Below are positions 10,333 to 22,900 of a DNA stretch of 64,000 nt, piece after piece. Below the pieces are notes generated by a model. That model was not told the origin of the DNA. It was given only the letters and a program-made list of their open reading frames with translations, and did not search any database. Position numbers and translations under genes: made by a program. Every line of letters begins with the position of its first letter. Within the stretch, counting starts at the first letter, position 1. Origin of the DNA: Chalciporus piperatus (lineage: Eukaryota > Basidiomycota > Agaricomycetes > Boletales > Boletaceae); the NCBI GenBank assembly GCA_038093975.1, contig JBBPTG010000046.1, forward strand, positions 1 to 64,000, written 5' to 3'.

Positions 10333-12990
10333 TTATTTTCCTCCCGACGGCCCAGCTCCCTTCGTCTGGTCACTACGACTTCGCTTCGTATTGCCTCTGC
10401 CCGATGGCGGTTCCAAAGTACGCTTCAAAGTACTACATGCCTCCGTCTTCGTCTTCGAGGTTAGCTGTGAGTGGCGTTGAGGGCCAGCCGGAAGGCTTAT
10501 GACCTCAGTGAAGTAGCCATTGTACTCCTTGCGAGCCGTTGTCTCTTCCGCATTGTGCGGGCGATCGTGGTGAGCACTTTGGGCCTGGTACATCTGGTAC
10601 AAAATGTCCATGAATTTCTTGTGGGTAATGAGATCCTCAGGCGTTGATTTTGTGGGTTGGAAATAAGCCCAGAGTTTCTTCATTCCTTCAACAAACTCAG
10701 GGCCACCGGGTCCTTCGGCGAAGTAGGGGCTGATAGGATTAATGACCGTATCCTCATTGGCCAGTTTTCTCCATTCGTGAACACCCACGGCAGTGAGCTG
10801 GAGTGATTCTGAGTCTACCGCCCACGTAGGAACTGCAACACTGCGACTATCTTGACCGTAGAGACAGGGAGCCTGAAAAGGTTCCTTTGAGGGCTTATTG
10901 GTTGTATGGTTTATAGCCTGAGGTGGCATACTCATGTCGGTGGCAGTGGTCATGGTGGTTGTGGTGGACGCAGTGGTGGCGGCGGTGGCGGCGGTGGCAG
11001 AGGTGGTGGTGGGCGCAGAGGTGGTGGTAGACGCAGAGGTGGTGGCAGGAGTCAACTTGAAGGGAGTAGAACCCCATGCCCTTTTCTTCCCATAGGGGCC
11101 AGATATATTGACGCATAGCTCCCACAAGACCCAAAAAAAGGATTCCAGATCGTGCTGCACTTGGTGCTTCACTGTAGCCTCGGACTTCATAACTCGAGCA
11201 AAAAGGAGCGAAGTTGCCATGTAGGGATAGGTACCCTGGAAATACGCTGAGTGAGATCAAGGGCTTGGATCAGGAGATCTCACCATCACAAAGCCTTCTT
11301 TTCCCTGCCTGTTCTCCCCTCCGCCACTCTGCTTGGATACATCCTGTCCAGACCCCCAATCGCCCATCATACCGGGGCGCCGAAGGTATTCCCCATTTTC
11401 TTTCCACTCAGGCACTGCATGAGCAGGAAGTGCAGCAACCCGGATCCAAATATTGCCCCTGCTGACGTCGCAATGAAGAATATTTTTTCACAAGCCATTA
11501 TAGCGACCTGTATTTAGGAGTTAGTGCCTCTTCCGCCAGCAATGGTATGAACACCTTACCGACGAGAGCGCCCATGAAAGCTAATAAAAACTCCCGACGA
11601 CAAGAAAAGTGCTCGATCAGAATGCCACAGGTGCGGGACACAACGAGGATGTGCGAGCGTGATTCTACTTGCAATGGACTTCCGTCCTCTGTCCAAAATC
11701 TTTGTGCAATATGGGAAGTCATGTCGAGTTTGTCAGGCGGCCTCTCGTATGTCCGGTCACCATCGGGATAGGGAGGCTGGGGGTTTGGATATTGAATTTG
11801 CTGCCATTCACATGTGATAGGAATGCCGGGAAGATGAATTTGGTTGTCCCATTCGTGAGCTACTGGTAGACAGTCCCGGAAAATCCCGTATTTATCCTCA
11901 GGACCAAAAATCGCTTTCTCGTCCTCAGGAATGTCCACAGGAATGCGAGTGTTGAGCAGGTGATTAATGTCAATGTCGTCTAGCCAGTCAGCTAGAGGCC
12001 AACACTCCTTCAACATGGCTTGTTGTTGCGTAATTTGCTGGCCAATGTCAAATTTGCCCTCGCAAAGGGTCACAACTGTGCCCTTGCCTTCCATGCCTTG
12101 GGCTTGGAAGATCGGGCGAATAGTGGCCAATGTGAGCCCCTCAAGCCCGTCTAGGACCTCAGCATCGACGTCTGTATCAGAAGGATTTGGGAGTGGGGCA
12201 TCCCGCTCAGCAACGCAGGGTAGAGGTATGGTCACGGTATGCTGTGGTGTGGGGGATGCTACGTTGTATCGACGATTGAACCCCATCCATATATCTGTTC
12301 CGTGTGAGTCGGCAGCACTAATGGTAAGCAAGATGTGGATGAAAAGGAGAGGCTCCTCATGGATATTGAAAGGTTTGGTGAATATGGTGCATCCGCGAAT
12401 GAAGCAAGCAACTGTTAAGTCGCTTCCACAAAGCGACATGCCGACGTAGAAGCGACGGCCAAATTGGCCTGGTGTTGCCAGGCCGGCGATTTCCATCAGC
12501 TGCGAGAGCGCGGACTGTTGAAGAGTAGTGCTGGAGGCGTATTTGACCTCGCAGTACGACAAAATGCAGGCAGCAGGAGCGTAGGTGGTGTTCCCAAAGA
12601 ATCGGTGCACAAGCACAACATCGGGTTTTCTGTTCTCGCTGTTTACAGCTTGAGAATGACTTCGCCATTGGAAATCACTCTTGCGGACTTCATTGTTTGC
12701 CCGGAGTGCAGCAGCAATGATCTGACCGGACTATCAGCTTTCAGTGATTTCCTGGTATCTGGCAGTCTCACATTATTAAAGGCCTCCGCGTCCACTGTTT
12801 CACTACCCGGAGTCCCTGAGTCCAACTTTGTCCAACGTGTCATATATAGGGATTTCTTTTGGCAAACAGCGAGGACGCGCTGAAGGGCCAAGGATGGTAC
12901 CTCACCCTGGCGCCAATATGGCTCAGGGAGAGCGACGTAAGGGAAGACACTGAGGGGTTGTATGTTGAGGTTGGCCACTGGGCCCCTCAC
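10333..12990 (-). pseudogene. FunK1 fungal-type protein kinase, 5' end cut by Copia-2
   Basis: Minus-strand gene with FunK1 signatures. The N-lobe side ends in SHILVVSRTCGILIEHF. The catalytic loop is HCDVSRGN (HxDxxxxN, about 11455-11480), followed by a GDWG motif in the DFG position, the activation-segment GTYPYMA, and the family hallmark QHDLESFFWVLWELC. Introns 11508-11559 (CTAAC branch) and 11236-11283 keep the frame. A Thr/Ala/Ser-rich insert lies after the hallmark, and the tail is basic. Problems are an in-frame TGA at 11488-11490 just before the catalytic loop, and a 1-nt frame change near 12725. The 5' end abuts Copia-2 at 12994, so the true start is missing. Kinase function is inferred from the family; this copy is probably dead. 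Confidence 0.8.
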
Positions 12991-12993
12991 TTC

Positions 12994-13222
12994 TGTTGAA
13001 CGTAGCGTACATTCTTAGTATAGAAGGTAGTTACTACTGTTGAGAGGGTTCCAATGAGGAACTACTTCTGGTGACTTACCTAGCGGTGAGGTTGTTGGGT
13101 AACGTCGAACGTTGTTGTTACAAGTCAAGTTGTATTGGAACTCAGATCGACTGAGTCCGAATGTGATATAGAACAAGCGTGGTAACTACCTTCTATACTA
13201 AGAATGTACGCTACGTTCAACA
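12994..13222 (-). repeat. Copia-2 3' LTR with an inverted 44 bp LTR end attached
   Basis: The LTR proper is 13038-13222, starting TGTTGA and ending TCAACA on the plus strand, and matches 18548-18731. Bases 12994-13037 are the reverse complement of the opposite LTR end (13179-13222) with one mismatch. The element strand has the polypurine tract AAGGGGGAG at 13223-13231. No target duplication is apparent between the outer flanks. Confidence 0.88.
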
Positions 13223-13293
13223 CTCCCCCTTGCTAAGTGTACGGAGACACGTAAGCATAAATGAGGACTTCCGCATGATAAGTATCAGCGAGA

Positions 13294-16200
13294 TCAACTG
13301 GTGTAGAATACCAGACCGAGTTCGGAGCGGAACTTCTCGAATTTGACATGTCCGAGGTTCTTTGTCAACATATCCGCTGGATTGTCAGTTCCAGGGATGT
13401 AGAAGAGTTCTACTTCTTTCCACTTCATTACGGCGTCACGTATAAAGAAGTACCGTAGTGGAATATGTTTATTACGCTTCTCGGTAACGGGATTTTCACC
13501 CATAAATAGTGATCCTTGGTTGTCACCACAGACCGGTATAGCTTTTAGCTTATAACCTAGTTCTGAGAACATGTGGTGTATCCAGGATACTTGTCGTGTG
13601 CAATCACTCAATGCCATATACTCAGCTTCTGTAGAGTTGAGGGCGGTAGAGCTCTGCAAGTGTGAATTCCAAAGGAAAGCACCGTCCGCGAGTTTCAGGA
13701 AAAACCCTGTCTGCGAGTGTCTTGTGATGGGGTCTTGGCCCCAATCAGAGTCGGTACAGGCATAAATGCCGTTGCCAGATGCACCATTAAAGGTAAGGGA
13801 GTACTGTCGAGTACCGACTAGGTATCGACATACGTACAGAGCCCTATCCAAGTGCTCCTTAGTAGGATTGGCGGATTGCCTTGCCAGTTGGGTAACTGCG
13901 TAGGCGATGTCTGGGCGTGTGCCTAACATCAAGTATAGTAACGAGCCTATCACCGTTTGAAAGCGCGTCCGCAATTCGAAGTTAACGGGGCAACATTCTT
14001 CTCTGGGTAATAACCCTGAGGAAGTGGAGTGGGTGCAGCTTTAGCATTCGTCATGCCGAAGCGTTCAAGCACCTTGTCGAGGTATTTGCACTGATCAATG
14101 TGCAGCTTTTTGCCTTCTCGACGAAGATTCATCCCAAGGAACTCTTTAGGTTCCCCGAGGTCTCGACATTCCCATGTCTTCATGAATGTGGCCTTTAGCT
14201 TGTCTACGACAGCTTTGTTAGGTCCACAGAAGAGGGCGTCATCAACGTAAACAATCGCAATGACGATATCATTTCCATTGCGGTATATGAACAGGCCGGC
14301 GTCAGTCTTGAGCCTTGTGAAGCCAAGTTCAGCCATAGACTTGTCTAACGTGCGCCACCAGGATAATCCTGCTTGTTTGAGGCCGTATATAGCACGTAGT
14401 AGTCTTAGGACTTTGCCTTTTTGTTCGGGTGGCGTAAAACCCTCAGGAAACTCCATGTAGAGTTCCTCTTCCAGTTTGCCGTATAGGTAGGCAGATCGTA
14501 CGTCGAGACCGGTGATGTACCAGTTCTCAAGTGTAGAAAGGGCGAGCATACACCGCACCGTTTCGTATCGTACGACTGGGGAGAAGATCTGATCGTAGTC
14601 TACGCCTTCAACCTGTGAGAAGCCTTTGGCTACTAGGCGAGCGCGTTTACGACCGTCAGACTTGACGTCGAATACCCAGCGATTTTTAATGATCTTACGA
14701 TCAGCTGGTCGATCTACAATCTCGTAAACCTTGCGATCTTTGAGCATCTGAAGCTCTGTTTCGCAGGCTTGTCGCCAGAGTTTTTGTTCCTCAGCAGGAA
14801 GTTTGAGTATATCACGGAATTTCCATTCGCGATAGTTGGGATTACTCATTTCATCCGGAATATAAGCACGAGAGCAAAGATAGTTAATCAATGCCTCTCC
14901 CCCTTCCCTGGTTATGCGTTCGATCTCGTCTTCCGAAGGATCAGAGTCGGGCATGGAACCTGGGATCGGTTGTTCACGCTGCGGTTCTCGTGATGATTCA
15001 CCGTGTCCAATAAGTCTTTCCCAGCGAGATCTCTTCTCAATGTCCTTAATTTGTTGTAAAGGATGACGGTCTTCGCCATAGACGTTCCCAGGACGAGTAG
15101 GGGGTCGGCGTTCACGTTGAGATCGGCGAGGTGGGGCATCAGGTGGTCCAGCTGGTGGACGAGCAGATGGCGGTGTGACAGGAGGTGCAGGCGCAGGTGC
15201 CGGTGGGGTTTCCGGGCGTGCTGGTGCTGGCTGGGGATCAGGGGCGGGTCTAGCCGCATCAGACTGATCGTCAGAGGAGTCAGAGTCCGAAGACTCGCTT
15301 TCATCATCGGTGTGTCGATGTGTTTCAGTGGGTGGGTGACTTACGGGCCTGTGAGGGCGTGCACCGGAACACTTAGGAAACAAATGCTCATCAAAGATGG
15401 CATGTGCTGACGTGTGCATGGAGTTGTTGGGGCGCATGAAAATGTAGTTGCGCTCACTACCAGGGGCAACACCGAGATAAATCATCAATTGGGACTTAGG
15501 TTGTAGTTTCCCTTTCCTTGTTTCATCGGGAAGATGCACGTATGCACCACATCCGAATACTCTTAGGTGGGAGACGGAGGATTGTTCCCCTGTAAGTTTC
15601 TCCATAGGAGTCTTCCAGTTCAACCTAGCCATTGGTGTACGATTGTACACATGGGATGCATGCGTTAAAGCGAATTCCCAGTAAGAATCGGGTAGGCAAG
15701 CGTGTAAACGCATCGCCTGTGCTTTGTCCATTAATGTGCGGATTAAGCGTTCCGCACGCCCGTTCTGCTGATGTGCGTATGGGGCGGACTGTTGAATACG
15801 GATGCCTTCATCGCGCATGTATTCCGTGAATGCCTTGGAGGTATATTCGCCTCCGGCATCGGATTTCCAAGCCTTTACTTTGGCGTTGTACTGTGTGCGG
15901 ACGAAAGCAATAAATTGTTTGACCATTTTAATGGTCTGGTCCTTGGTGCGGATAAGGGCGAGCCAGGACATCGATGTGAAGTCATCGTAGAATACGACCG
16001 CGTATTTAAACTTATGGTACGATTCTATCTCGAACGACTTGAGATCAGAGTGAATCAACTCAAATGGAGCGCTTGCGCGCGTCTCAGTATGAGGAAACGT
16101 CCTGTTAGGCTGTTTGCCGAGTTCGCAACCGGGACAAATGGGAGGATGGGACGGAATTTCAACGTCCGGGAAATCTTTAAGATGTTTGCGTGCGGCTTTT

Positions 16201-18257
16201 AGCACGTCACGCGAGGGATGACCGAGGCGGCGGTGTAGCAAGTCGTAGTCCACAGCGGCCATGCTTATAGGCTTGGCATGTGGTTTGACGGTTGGTGCTT
16301 TGATCCAGTACATGGTATCACGACCATGTGAGTGAAACGATAGAATGGTCTTTTTAATGCAGGTATCTTGAAATTCGATACCGTTCGGAACAGCTTTCAG
16401 TGTTAGACACTGATCTTTGAGCAATGTGCCCATCGATATAAGCTTGATGTTGCATGTGGGCATATATATGGTCGGCGATAACCGCACGGTGTTCCCATTG
16501 AACTCCACAATAACTGTGCCGATGCCAAGAATTGGCGCACGACCGTTCGCTGTCTGTGAGTACTCTGGCTTGGTAAAAGCATTGTACTCGGCGAAATCGT
16601 TGATATTATTTGTAAAATGGGCCGAAGCCCCTGAATCTAGCAGCCAAAGGTCTGCTGGTGTGTCATACACGTCGCTCTTTTGCTTGCCCTTATCGTTCTT
16701 CGAACAGTTATCACACAGTTGGAACGGGGTAGCAGTAGATTCATTTCTATCTACTACATCAGACATGTTACAATAAAATGCAATTTTCTGTGGCGAAGGC
16801 CGCACATCAGTGTCTGTGTAGAGAAAGAGCGGGAAAGGGACTTGCCAAACGTCAGCGGCGCCAAAGTCGAAGTACTGCGAGATGAACTCGTCAGGAGCTT
16901 CGTCGCCTAAGGAGACGGTGTCCTCGCCCTCCGCCTCATACTCCTCGTCGAGGGGCATGATGGACGTGATCTCCATCTCAGCATCTTCAATGGTTTCCTG
17001 TAGACGCTCTAAAAGAGAGCGGTCGGGAGTCTCGTGAATACGAGAGAAACCAGAAGGGCCAAAGTAGGCCGCACCGAGTTGGTGTTGGAGGGTCCTATGG
17101 TCATTGACCGGATAGGACATGGAGGCGCCATCCTTCTTATAGAAGGGCGAGCGCGGGAGAGAGACGGGGGCGTCGTAGTTGATGTGGCGGTTAGCCACAG
17201 GGTCAAGCGTACGGACGGTCTCGATAGTAGGCGTGACACCCAGCCGGTCCGCGAGGGATATGGCGTTCTGGGTGTGGGGAAAAGCGGGAGGACCGTATTG
17301 ATGTGCGCCGGTGGTGTGCGCAAGAGTGCGAGGGTCGACGACGGGGGAAGTGAAGATGGTGGAGGCCGGGCTGAGCACCGGCGTGTTGGAGAAAGAGGAG
17401 AAGGCGAAGGACGCTGATGCGTCGTTCGCATTGGCGCGACGTTCGTCGCGCTTTTTCTTCCCCTTTTCCGAACGCTTACCTTCTCTGCGCTTCTTCTTCT
17501 TCTGCTCACCGTCCGGCTTCTGCGAAGCAGAAGACTCCTGTTGTTGATTAAACTTGGGGTCGTCCCCCTTCCGCTTAACGGCGGAGATCTGGTTTGCCTG
17601 CTGAGCAGGCTGCGCATTCTTCGGCGCACGACGGGAGATATGCTGCTGGTAGGCAGCGACGACGCGTTGTTCGATTTGCACCAGCGTGGGTGCAGCGACT
17701 GCGGGAGTGGCGGTGGTGACGACGGTTGGGACGGATCTCTCGTTGACTGATTTTACGACGTAGTCGGCGTAGGCGGGGAGCTTGGCCAACACGAACATCC
17801 GCTGGATGTTGTCTGGGATTGTGTACGTGAGGGTGTTCAGCTTCGCGAATGAGCTGTTGAGAGCGGCGAAGGTCTTCCCCAGATGATCTTCCTTGGGGAA
17901 GTTGATGGCGAGCATCTTCTGAACCTCAGAGTACGCGGCGGCGTCCGACATAGAGTCGTACTGCGTTTTGATTGCAGCCCAGAGCTGAACGGAGTTGGGG
18001 TGAGTAGCGATAGGGAACTGGCTGGCAACATGCGTTTCTAAGCGCATGCGTATGGAGCCGAGGACCTTGTCATCGTCGTCTTGCCACGCGTCGATCTGCG
18101 CCTGGGTTGCAGGCGGGACGTCAGTAGCGGCGGGCATAGCGCGCACCATTACTTTCTGCCACAAGCCTTGAGAGCGGATATAATCCTGCATCTCCTCGGC
18201 CCAACGCGTGTAGTTGGTACCGTTAAGGCGGGCGATTTCCTTGAGAGCGGAGGACAT
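13294..18257 (-). CDS. Copia-2 gag-pol polyprotein (one frameshift)
   Basis: Near-complete Ty1/copia polyprotein (~1650 aa). The ATG at 18257 begins MSSALKEIARLNGTNYTRW, a UBN2/gag-type start. Gag lacks a CCHC knuckle; instead a Lys/Arg tract lies at ~residues 255-280. Protease LLDSGASAHFT is at ~540, the HHCC region (LLHRRLGH) at ~674, integrase SDAGGEY at ~798 with QQNGRAER downstream, and RT YVDDALFC at ~1339. A copia RNase H region (TEAEYMALS) ends the protein at 13294. The only lesion seen is a 1-nt frame change in the 13950-13974 overlap, between RT and RNase H; Copia-1 reads through at the equivalent point. Gag and pol share one frame, as usual for copia. Confidence 0.95.
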
Positions 18258-18533
18258 GGTGGAGTATCTAGTAGGGATGAGGCGTCAGCGTTGCCTTTAA
18301 TCGAAGAGGAGAAAAGGGAGCGGGTGAGACCGCGTCAGCGTGAACGCTCAGAGCCCATATCCTAGGGGGACATAGTCTCCCCATGGGATTTGACTCATTG
18401 TGGTCATGTCCCTTCTGAGCGTGACCGCATCAGAGGGATGCCCGGCGGTAAAACCGCGCAGAGCGACCAAACGTTCTTGTTAGGCAAGAACACCAGAGTA
18501 GTCAGCGGCGCTTTCGCGCACAGCTGAGCTACT
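18258..18533 (-). other. Copia-2 5' leader
   Basis: Untranslated leader between primer-binding site and gag ATG. It contains small hairpins (GTTCTTG-TTAGG-CAAGAAC near 18475-18493 and GCGGT-AAA-ACCGC near 18445) that could belong to a packaging signal; this is inference only. Confidence 0.5.
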
Positions 18534-18547
18534 CAGGGCTCATAACC
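18534..18547 (-). promoter_or_regulatory. Copia-2 primer-binding site (initiator tRNA-Met half type)
   Basis: On the element strand the 14 nt next to the 5' LTR read GGTTATGAGCCCTG. Its complement is the anticodon-arm sequence of eukaryotic initiator tRNA-Met (CAGGGCTCATAACC, anticodon CAT). Drosophila copia and yeast Ty5 are known to prime from this internal region. Confidence 0.75.
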
Positions 18548-18731
18548 TGTTGAGAGGGTTCCAGTGAGGAACTACATCTGGTGCTTACCTAGCGGTGAGG
18601 TTGGTGAGTAACGTCGAACGTTGTGGTTACAAGTCAAGTTGTATTAGAACTCAGATCGACTGAGTCCGAATGTGATATAGAACAAGCGTGGTAACTACCT
18701 TCTATACTAAGAATGTACGCTACGTTCAACA
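18548..18731 (-). repeat. Copia-2 5' LTR
   Basis: 184 bp, TGTTGAGAGG to TTCAACA on the plus strand, nearly identical to 13038-13222. The few differences imply a fairly recent insertion. Confidence 0.9.
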
Positions 18732-19512
18732 CCCCGGATGGCACTGGCGGTCACTCACAGCCGCGACCGAGCAACAAAACCAAGAATGCAATCGGCGAGT
18801 GTGAGCCAACCAGAACTCAGACCTGCAAGCACTGTTTCTCGACAGTGTGCATGGGTCGTTGGGGTGTTCAGAAGTGTCCCGTGTTTCAGCAGCGCGCGTT
18901 TCAGCCGGCAACCCCGGTGAGCACAAGCTCAACTGGTTCGTATTCAAGTTAGCAATCTTCTTCAATCCAAGCAGCCATTCATCATCGTGATTCCGGCAGG
19001 ATAACCATCTACCACTTAGTAGTATGTATGAACTCCGTGATTGATTGTTCCTCGTGTCTCCACTACCAGTGTTTCCCTGTTTCTCGTTTTTTTTCATCAT
19101 GTCTGAGTATGAGTATTTTCTTTCATTAATATATGTGGTTTTCCTTTGATCATTGCGAGCTCGTACAACTTTCTCTTCACCATCGTCATGCGCGCTGATG
19201 CGCGCCCTCTTGAATTAATTTTTCACCCTCGACCATACAAGTATAGGTCCAGTGCCATCGAGGCAAAATGACTGAGGAGAGATACTTGGTATGGTGCTCA
19301 TCAGACTCGTGTCCCGAGAGCCTCAACTTGCTTCGTTTGTCTTGTTTCACAATGAAACATTGCTTCAGATGGTTTCGTAAATTCAAAAACAGAGGAAAGT
19401 TATGAATCAAGTTTTGTTTTACAACCAATTTCACTCGGAAACACTCGGAAATGCTACTGAACACTATCCACTGCTCCGAAACCACGACCATCCTCTACCA
19501 ACTACTAATAGC
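18732..19512. other. Unassigned stretch between Copia-2 and Gypsy-2
   Basis: A plus-strand open frame from about 18732 to 18952 contains a Cys-rich patch (CKHCFSTVCMGRWGVQKC) and ends in Ser/Thr, but it starts inside the Copia LTR and has no recognised family. It may be the tail of an older gene cut by Copia-2. The rest, 18960-19512, shows no supported gene. Confidence 0.3.
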
Positions 19513-19965
19513 TGTTATGATCTCTCACAACACAGCGGAGACTTTAGGCAACACTAAGCCTATGCGACGGATATGCTGAGTACTAAAGCTTAATGACGGT
19601 GAAGTCACAAATGGATTAGACTGGGGTCTGTGATAAGTACAGGGCTACTTATATACTATTGAGAAGTGCGCACAGACCAACAGCCGAATAAGGAAAACAC
19701 AAAGGGAAAGATAGATAAGGTAAATGGAACAATGATAAGAAAAGGTACCAGGCACGGATTAGGGTCTAGGCCATGACATCATTGCTGACTCATCTAAGTC
19801 TGGACCTTTGTCACATGACCTGATTATGTAATAGTTTACGTAATGCTACAGGGACTACCGGAGCGGATTAAGATGAATCCGGCTTGACCCCTAAGTTGTA
19901 GACAAAGTCCAGAGTTCGAATACCGTTGTAGGCAAAAGTTTGAAAAGTTTTTAAATACTATAACA
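19513..19965 (-). repeat. Gypsy-2 copy B 3' LTR
   Basis: 453 bp, TGTTATGATC to CTATAACA on the plus strand. The purine tract AGAGAGGGGATAG precedes it on the element strand (19966-19978). Homologous LTRs lie at 25663-26113, 37641-38093 and 39167-39618. Confidence 0.95.
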
Positions 19966-19976
19966 CTATCCCCTCT

Positions 19977-22900
19977 CTAGGAATCGCATTCCAGGCGATT
20001 CGGCAACTTGCGTTCAAGAACCTCTGTCAGATTTTCGTATTTATGGAACAAGGCAGAGAAATTTCCCATGGTCATGTTGATTCGGCGTGGGGCGGACGGG
20101 TGCTTTTTGTGAAAAGCTTTGACAGCTTCGGGTGCATTTGACAAATGCGCTGCCTTTTCCCATGTACGGTCCGATATGTCCCAGCCTTTCCAATGAACCA
20201 GGTACTCTAACTGTCCTTGTTTAACCTGAGACTTTACTACGTAATCCACCTCGTACTCTTCTTCTCCTTCTTGGTTGACTATTACCGGATCCGGAAGATG
20301 GACCGGTTGCCCTTCCAACAGTTCTTTAGCCGGTTTGACCCGTTTGACATTCACCGTGGGATGGATATGCATAGAATTGGGCAAGTCTAATGTGACTGCA
20401 TTGGGAAGAACCTTCGTGATCTGATAAGGTCTGATCCAGTTCTGCGTCATCTTGTTGGAAGGATAAGGTAACTTGAGGTTGTCCGTGGATAACATAACGA
20501 AATCTCCGATTTGGTAATCTGGAGCTTCGGACCGATGCTTGTCCGCTTGCTCTTTCATCCGGTTCTGAGTTTCTTCTAACGCCTGCTCTACTTCTTTGTG
20601 TGCCTTTCCACATTTCTCTAAGAATGTACCAGCTGGAGATGAATCGCCTTCGAATCCCATGCGTGGGAAGTAATTTTTTGTTATAGCGAAAGGAATCGTT
20701 CCGGTAGCAGTGGAAAGGGAGGAATTGTGATGGAACTGTGCTATCTTCAACCAATCAGCCCATTCCATTTGACGTTTAGCCACGTAAGCGCGGAGATACT
20801 GCTGGAGTTCTCGGTTCATACGCTCCGTTTGGCCATCGGTTTGGGGATGATAAGTGGTTGACAGCTTCTGTTCTATTCCTAGAAGGGTGCAAAGCTGCGA
20901 AGTAAATTCTGATGTGAATTGCGGTCCTCGATCTGAAACAATCGAAGAGGGAAGTCCGTGTCTACACCAAACATTGTCTCTAAATAAAATAGCTAGTTCT
21001 TTTGAAGAAATTGTCTTTTTACAAGCGATAAACTCGACTTCTTTAGAGAAGCGATCTACAATTACACAAATAGCATCAAAACCACGTGATTTGGGGAAAC
21101 CCGTGGTAAAGTCTTTAGATATATCCTTCCATGGTTCTTTCAGAACTGGAAGGGGAATTAATTTGCCAGCTTGTGCAGTTGATTTTCCCTTCGTGAGGGC
21201 GCACGTCTGACAATGTTCTACGTATGTTTTAACGTCCTTTGTGACACCAGGCCACGAGAAATAACGAGTAATCAAATGTAAGGTACGTCCTTGGCCACCA
21301 TGGCCACCAATAGGGGAATCATGAAGAATTGTAAGTAATTTAGTACGTAAGGAAATAGGAACGAAAACTTTGTTTTTGTCATTTTTAAATACTATAGACC
21401 CCTCGTCGAAAACGAAGCCATCTACCGTATCATTTTTTATTTTTTCTGATTCGTTTTGTATTTCGTCATAAATAGGTGAAGAAAGAGTAACCGTATTAAT
21501 GAAAACAGTAGCAGGAAGTACAGTAATATTTTTGTTATGGTCGGGATCTGCCTCTCCGTGATCTTCTCGACGAGATAAAGCATCAGCCCTTCCATTTGTA
21601 GCACCCGGTTTATAAATAATCGAGTAATTATACTCTGAGAGCAACGCATTCCAGCGTGCTTGACGTGGGCTCAGAGTTTGGGGAGATTTCCAATATTCGA
21701 GATTTTTGTGATCAGTCCAAATCTCGAAATGTTCTCGACCCATTAGATAATGTCTCCATTCCTGCAAAGCCCGAATGACAGCTAGAAGCTCCTTGTCATA
21801 AACCGGGTAGTTCTTTTCGGCAGAACTAAAGGAATGGGAAATGAAGGCACAAGGCCTCCAGAGGCCATCATCGCATTTAACCGAGAGCACAGCTCCCGTT
21901 GCAATATCACTAGCGTCCGTTTCTACTCTGACTTCTTTAGAGCGGTCAGGATAGGCTAAAAGCGGAGCGGTAGTGAATTGCTGCTTCAGCTTGTCAAAAG
22001 CTTGCTGTTGCTCCGGTCCCCACCGATATGGTGTGTCCTTTTTGATAAGGTCATTCAAGGGACGAGCAATGTCAGCGAAACCCTGAATGAAGCGTCGATA
22101 GAAGTTAGCCAATCCCAAAAAGGACTGAACACCCTTCAACCGAGTTGGCGCCGGCCAGTCCAGAATAGCCTGCACCTTTGAATTGTCCATCTCTACGCCT
22201 TTCTGGGAGATGACCATTCCCAGGAAATCTACGGAATCCACCGCGAAGCTACACTATTCTGGTTTTACGTAAAGATTGTTCTCTCTGAGACGTTGCAATA
22301 GGGTTTTAACTATTTCTAAGTGCTCTGCTCTAGTCTTTCCGAACGTAAAGATCATGAGATCGTCGATATAAATAATGAGGACCCCATGAAGATCGCTAAA
22401 TAGATCGTTCATCATTTGTTGGAATGTGGGGGGAGAGTTCGTAAGTCCAAAGTACATGACAACTGGTTCGTAAGCACCGAATGGAGTAACGAAAGCTGCT
22501 TTCCATTCGTCGCCTTCTTTTATTCTAACATTATTATAACCCCAACGTAGGTCCATTTTAGTAAACATATCAGCTCCTTTGAGCTGGTCGATAAGTCCAG
22601 AAATGAGGGGAAGAGGGTAAGCATTCTTGACAGTTCCCTCATTTACGTAATGATAGTCCATAACTAATCTCTTTTTACCGTCCTTTTTTGGAATAAAGAA
22701 AACAGGAGATGTCTGAGGGGATTTCGATGGACGAAGATATCCTTTCGATAACTCCTTATCGATAAACTTTTTAACGTCATCTAGTTCCTGTTCGGACATC
22801 GGAATCACCCGACCCTGTTTGGGAACAAAATCAGGCTTGAGATCTATTGCGTGGTCCCATGCCTTTCGGGTAGGCATACGCTCACTCTCTTGCTCTGAAA

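Noticed and set aside
10906..11118. Gly/Arg-rich open frame resembling an RGG-box protein
   Set aside because: It is the complement of the Thr/Ala-rich repeat in the FunK1 C-terminus.
15063..15410. Arg/Trp-rich plus-strand open frame
   Set aside because: Antisense to the Pro-rich linker of Copia-2 pol; composition reflects that.
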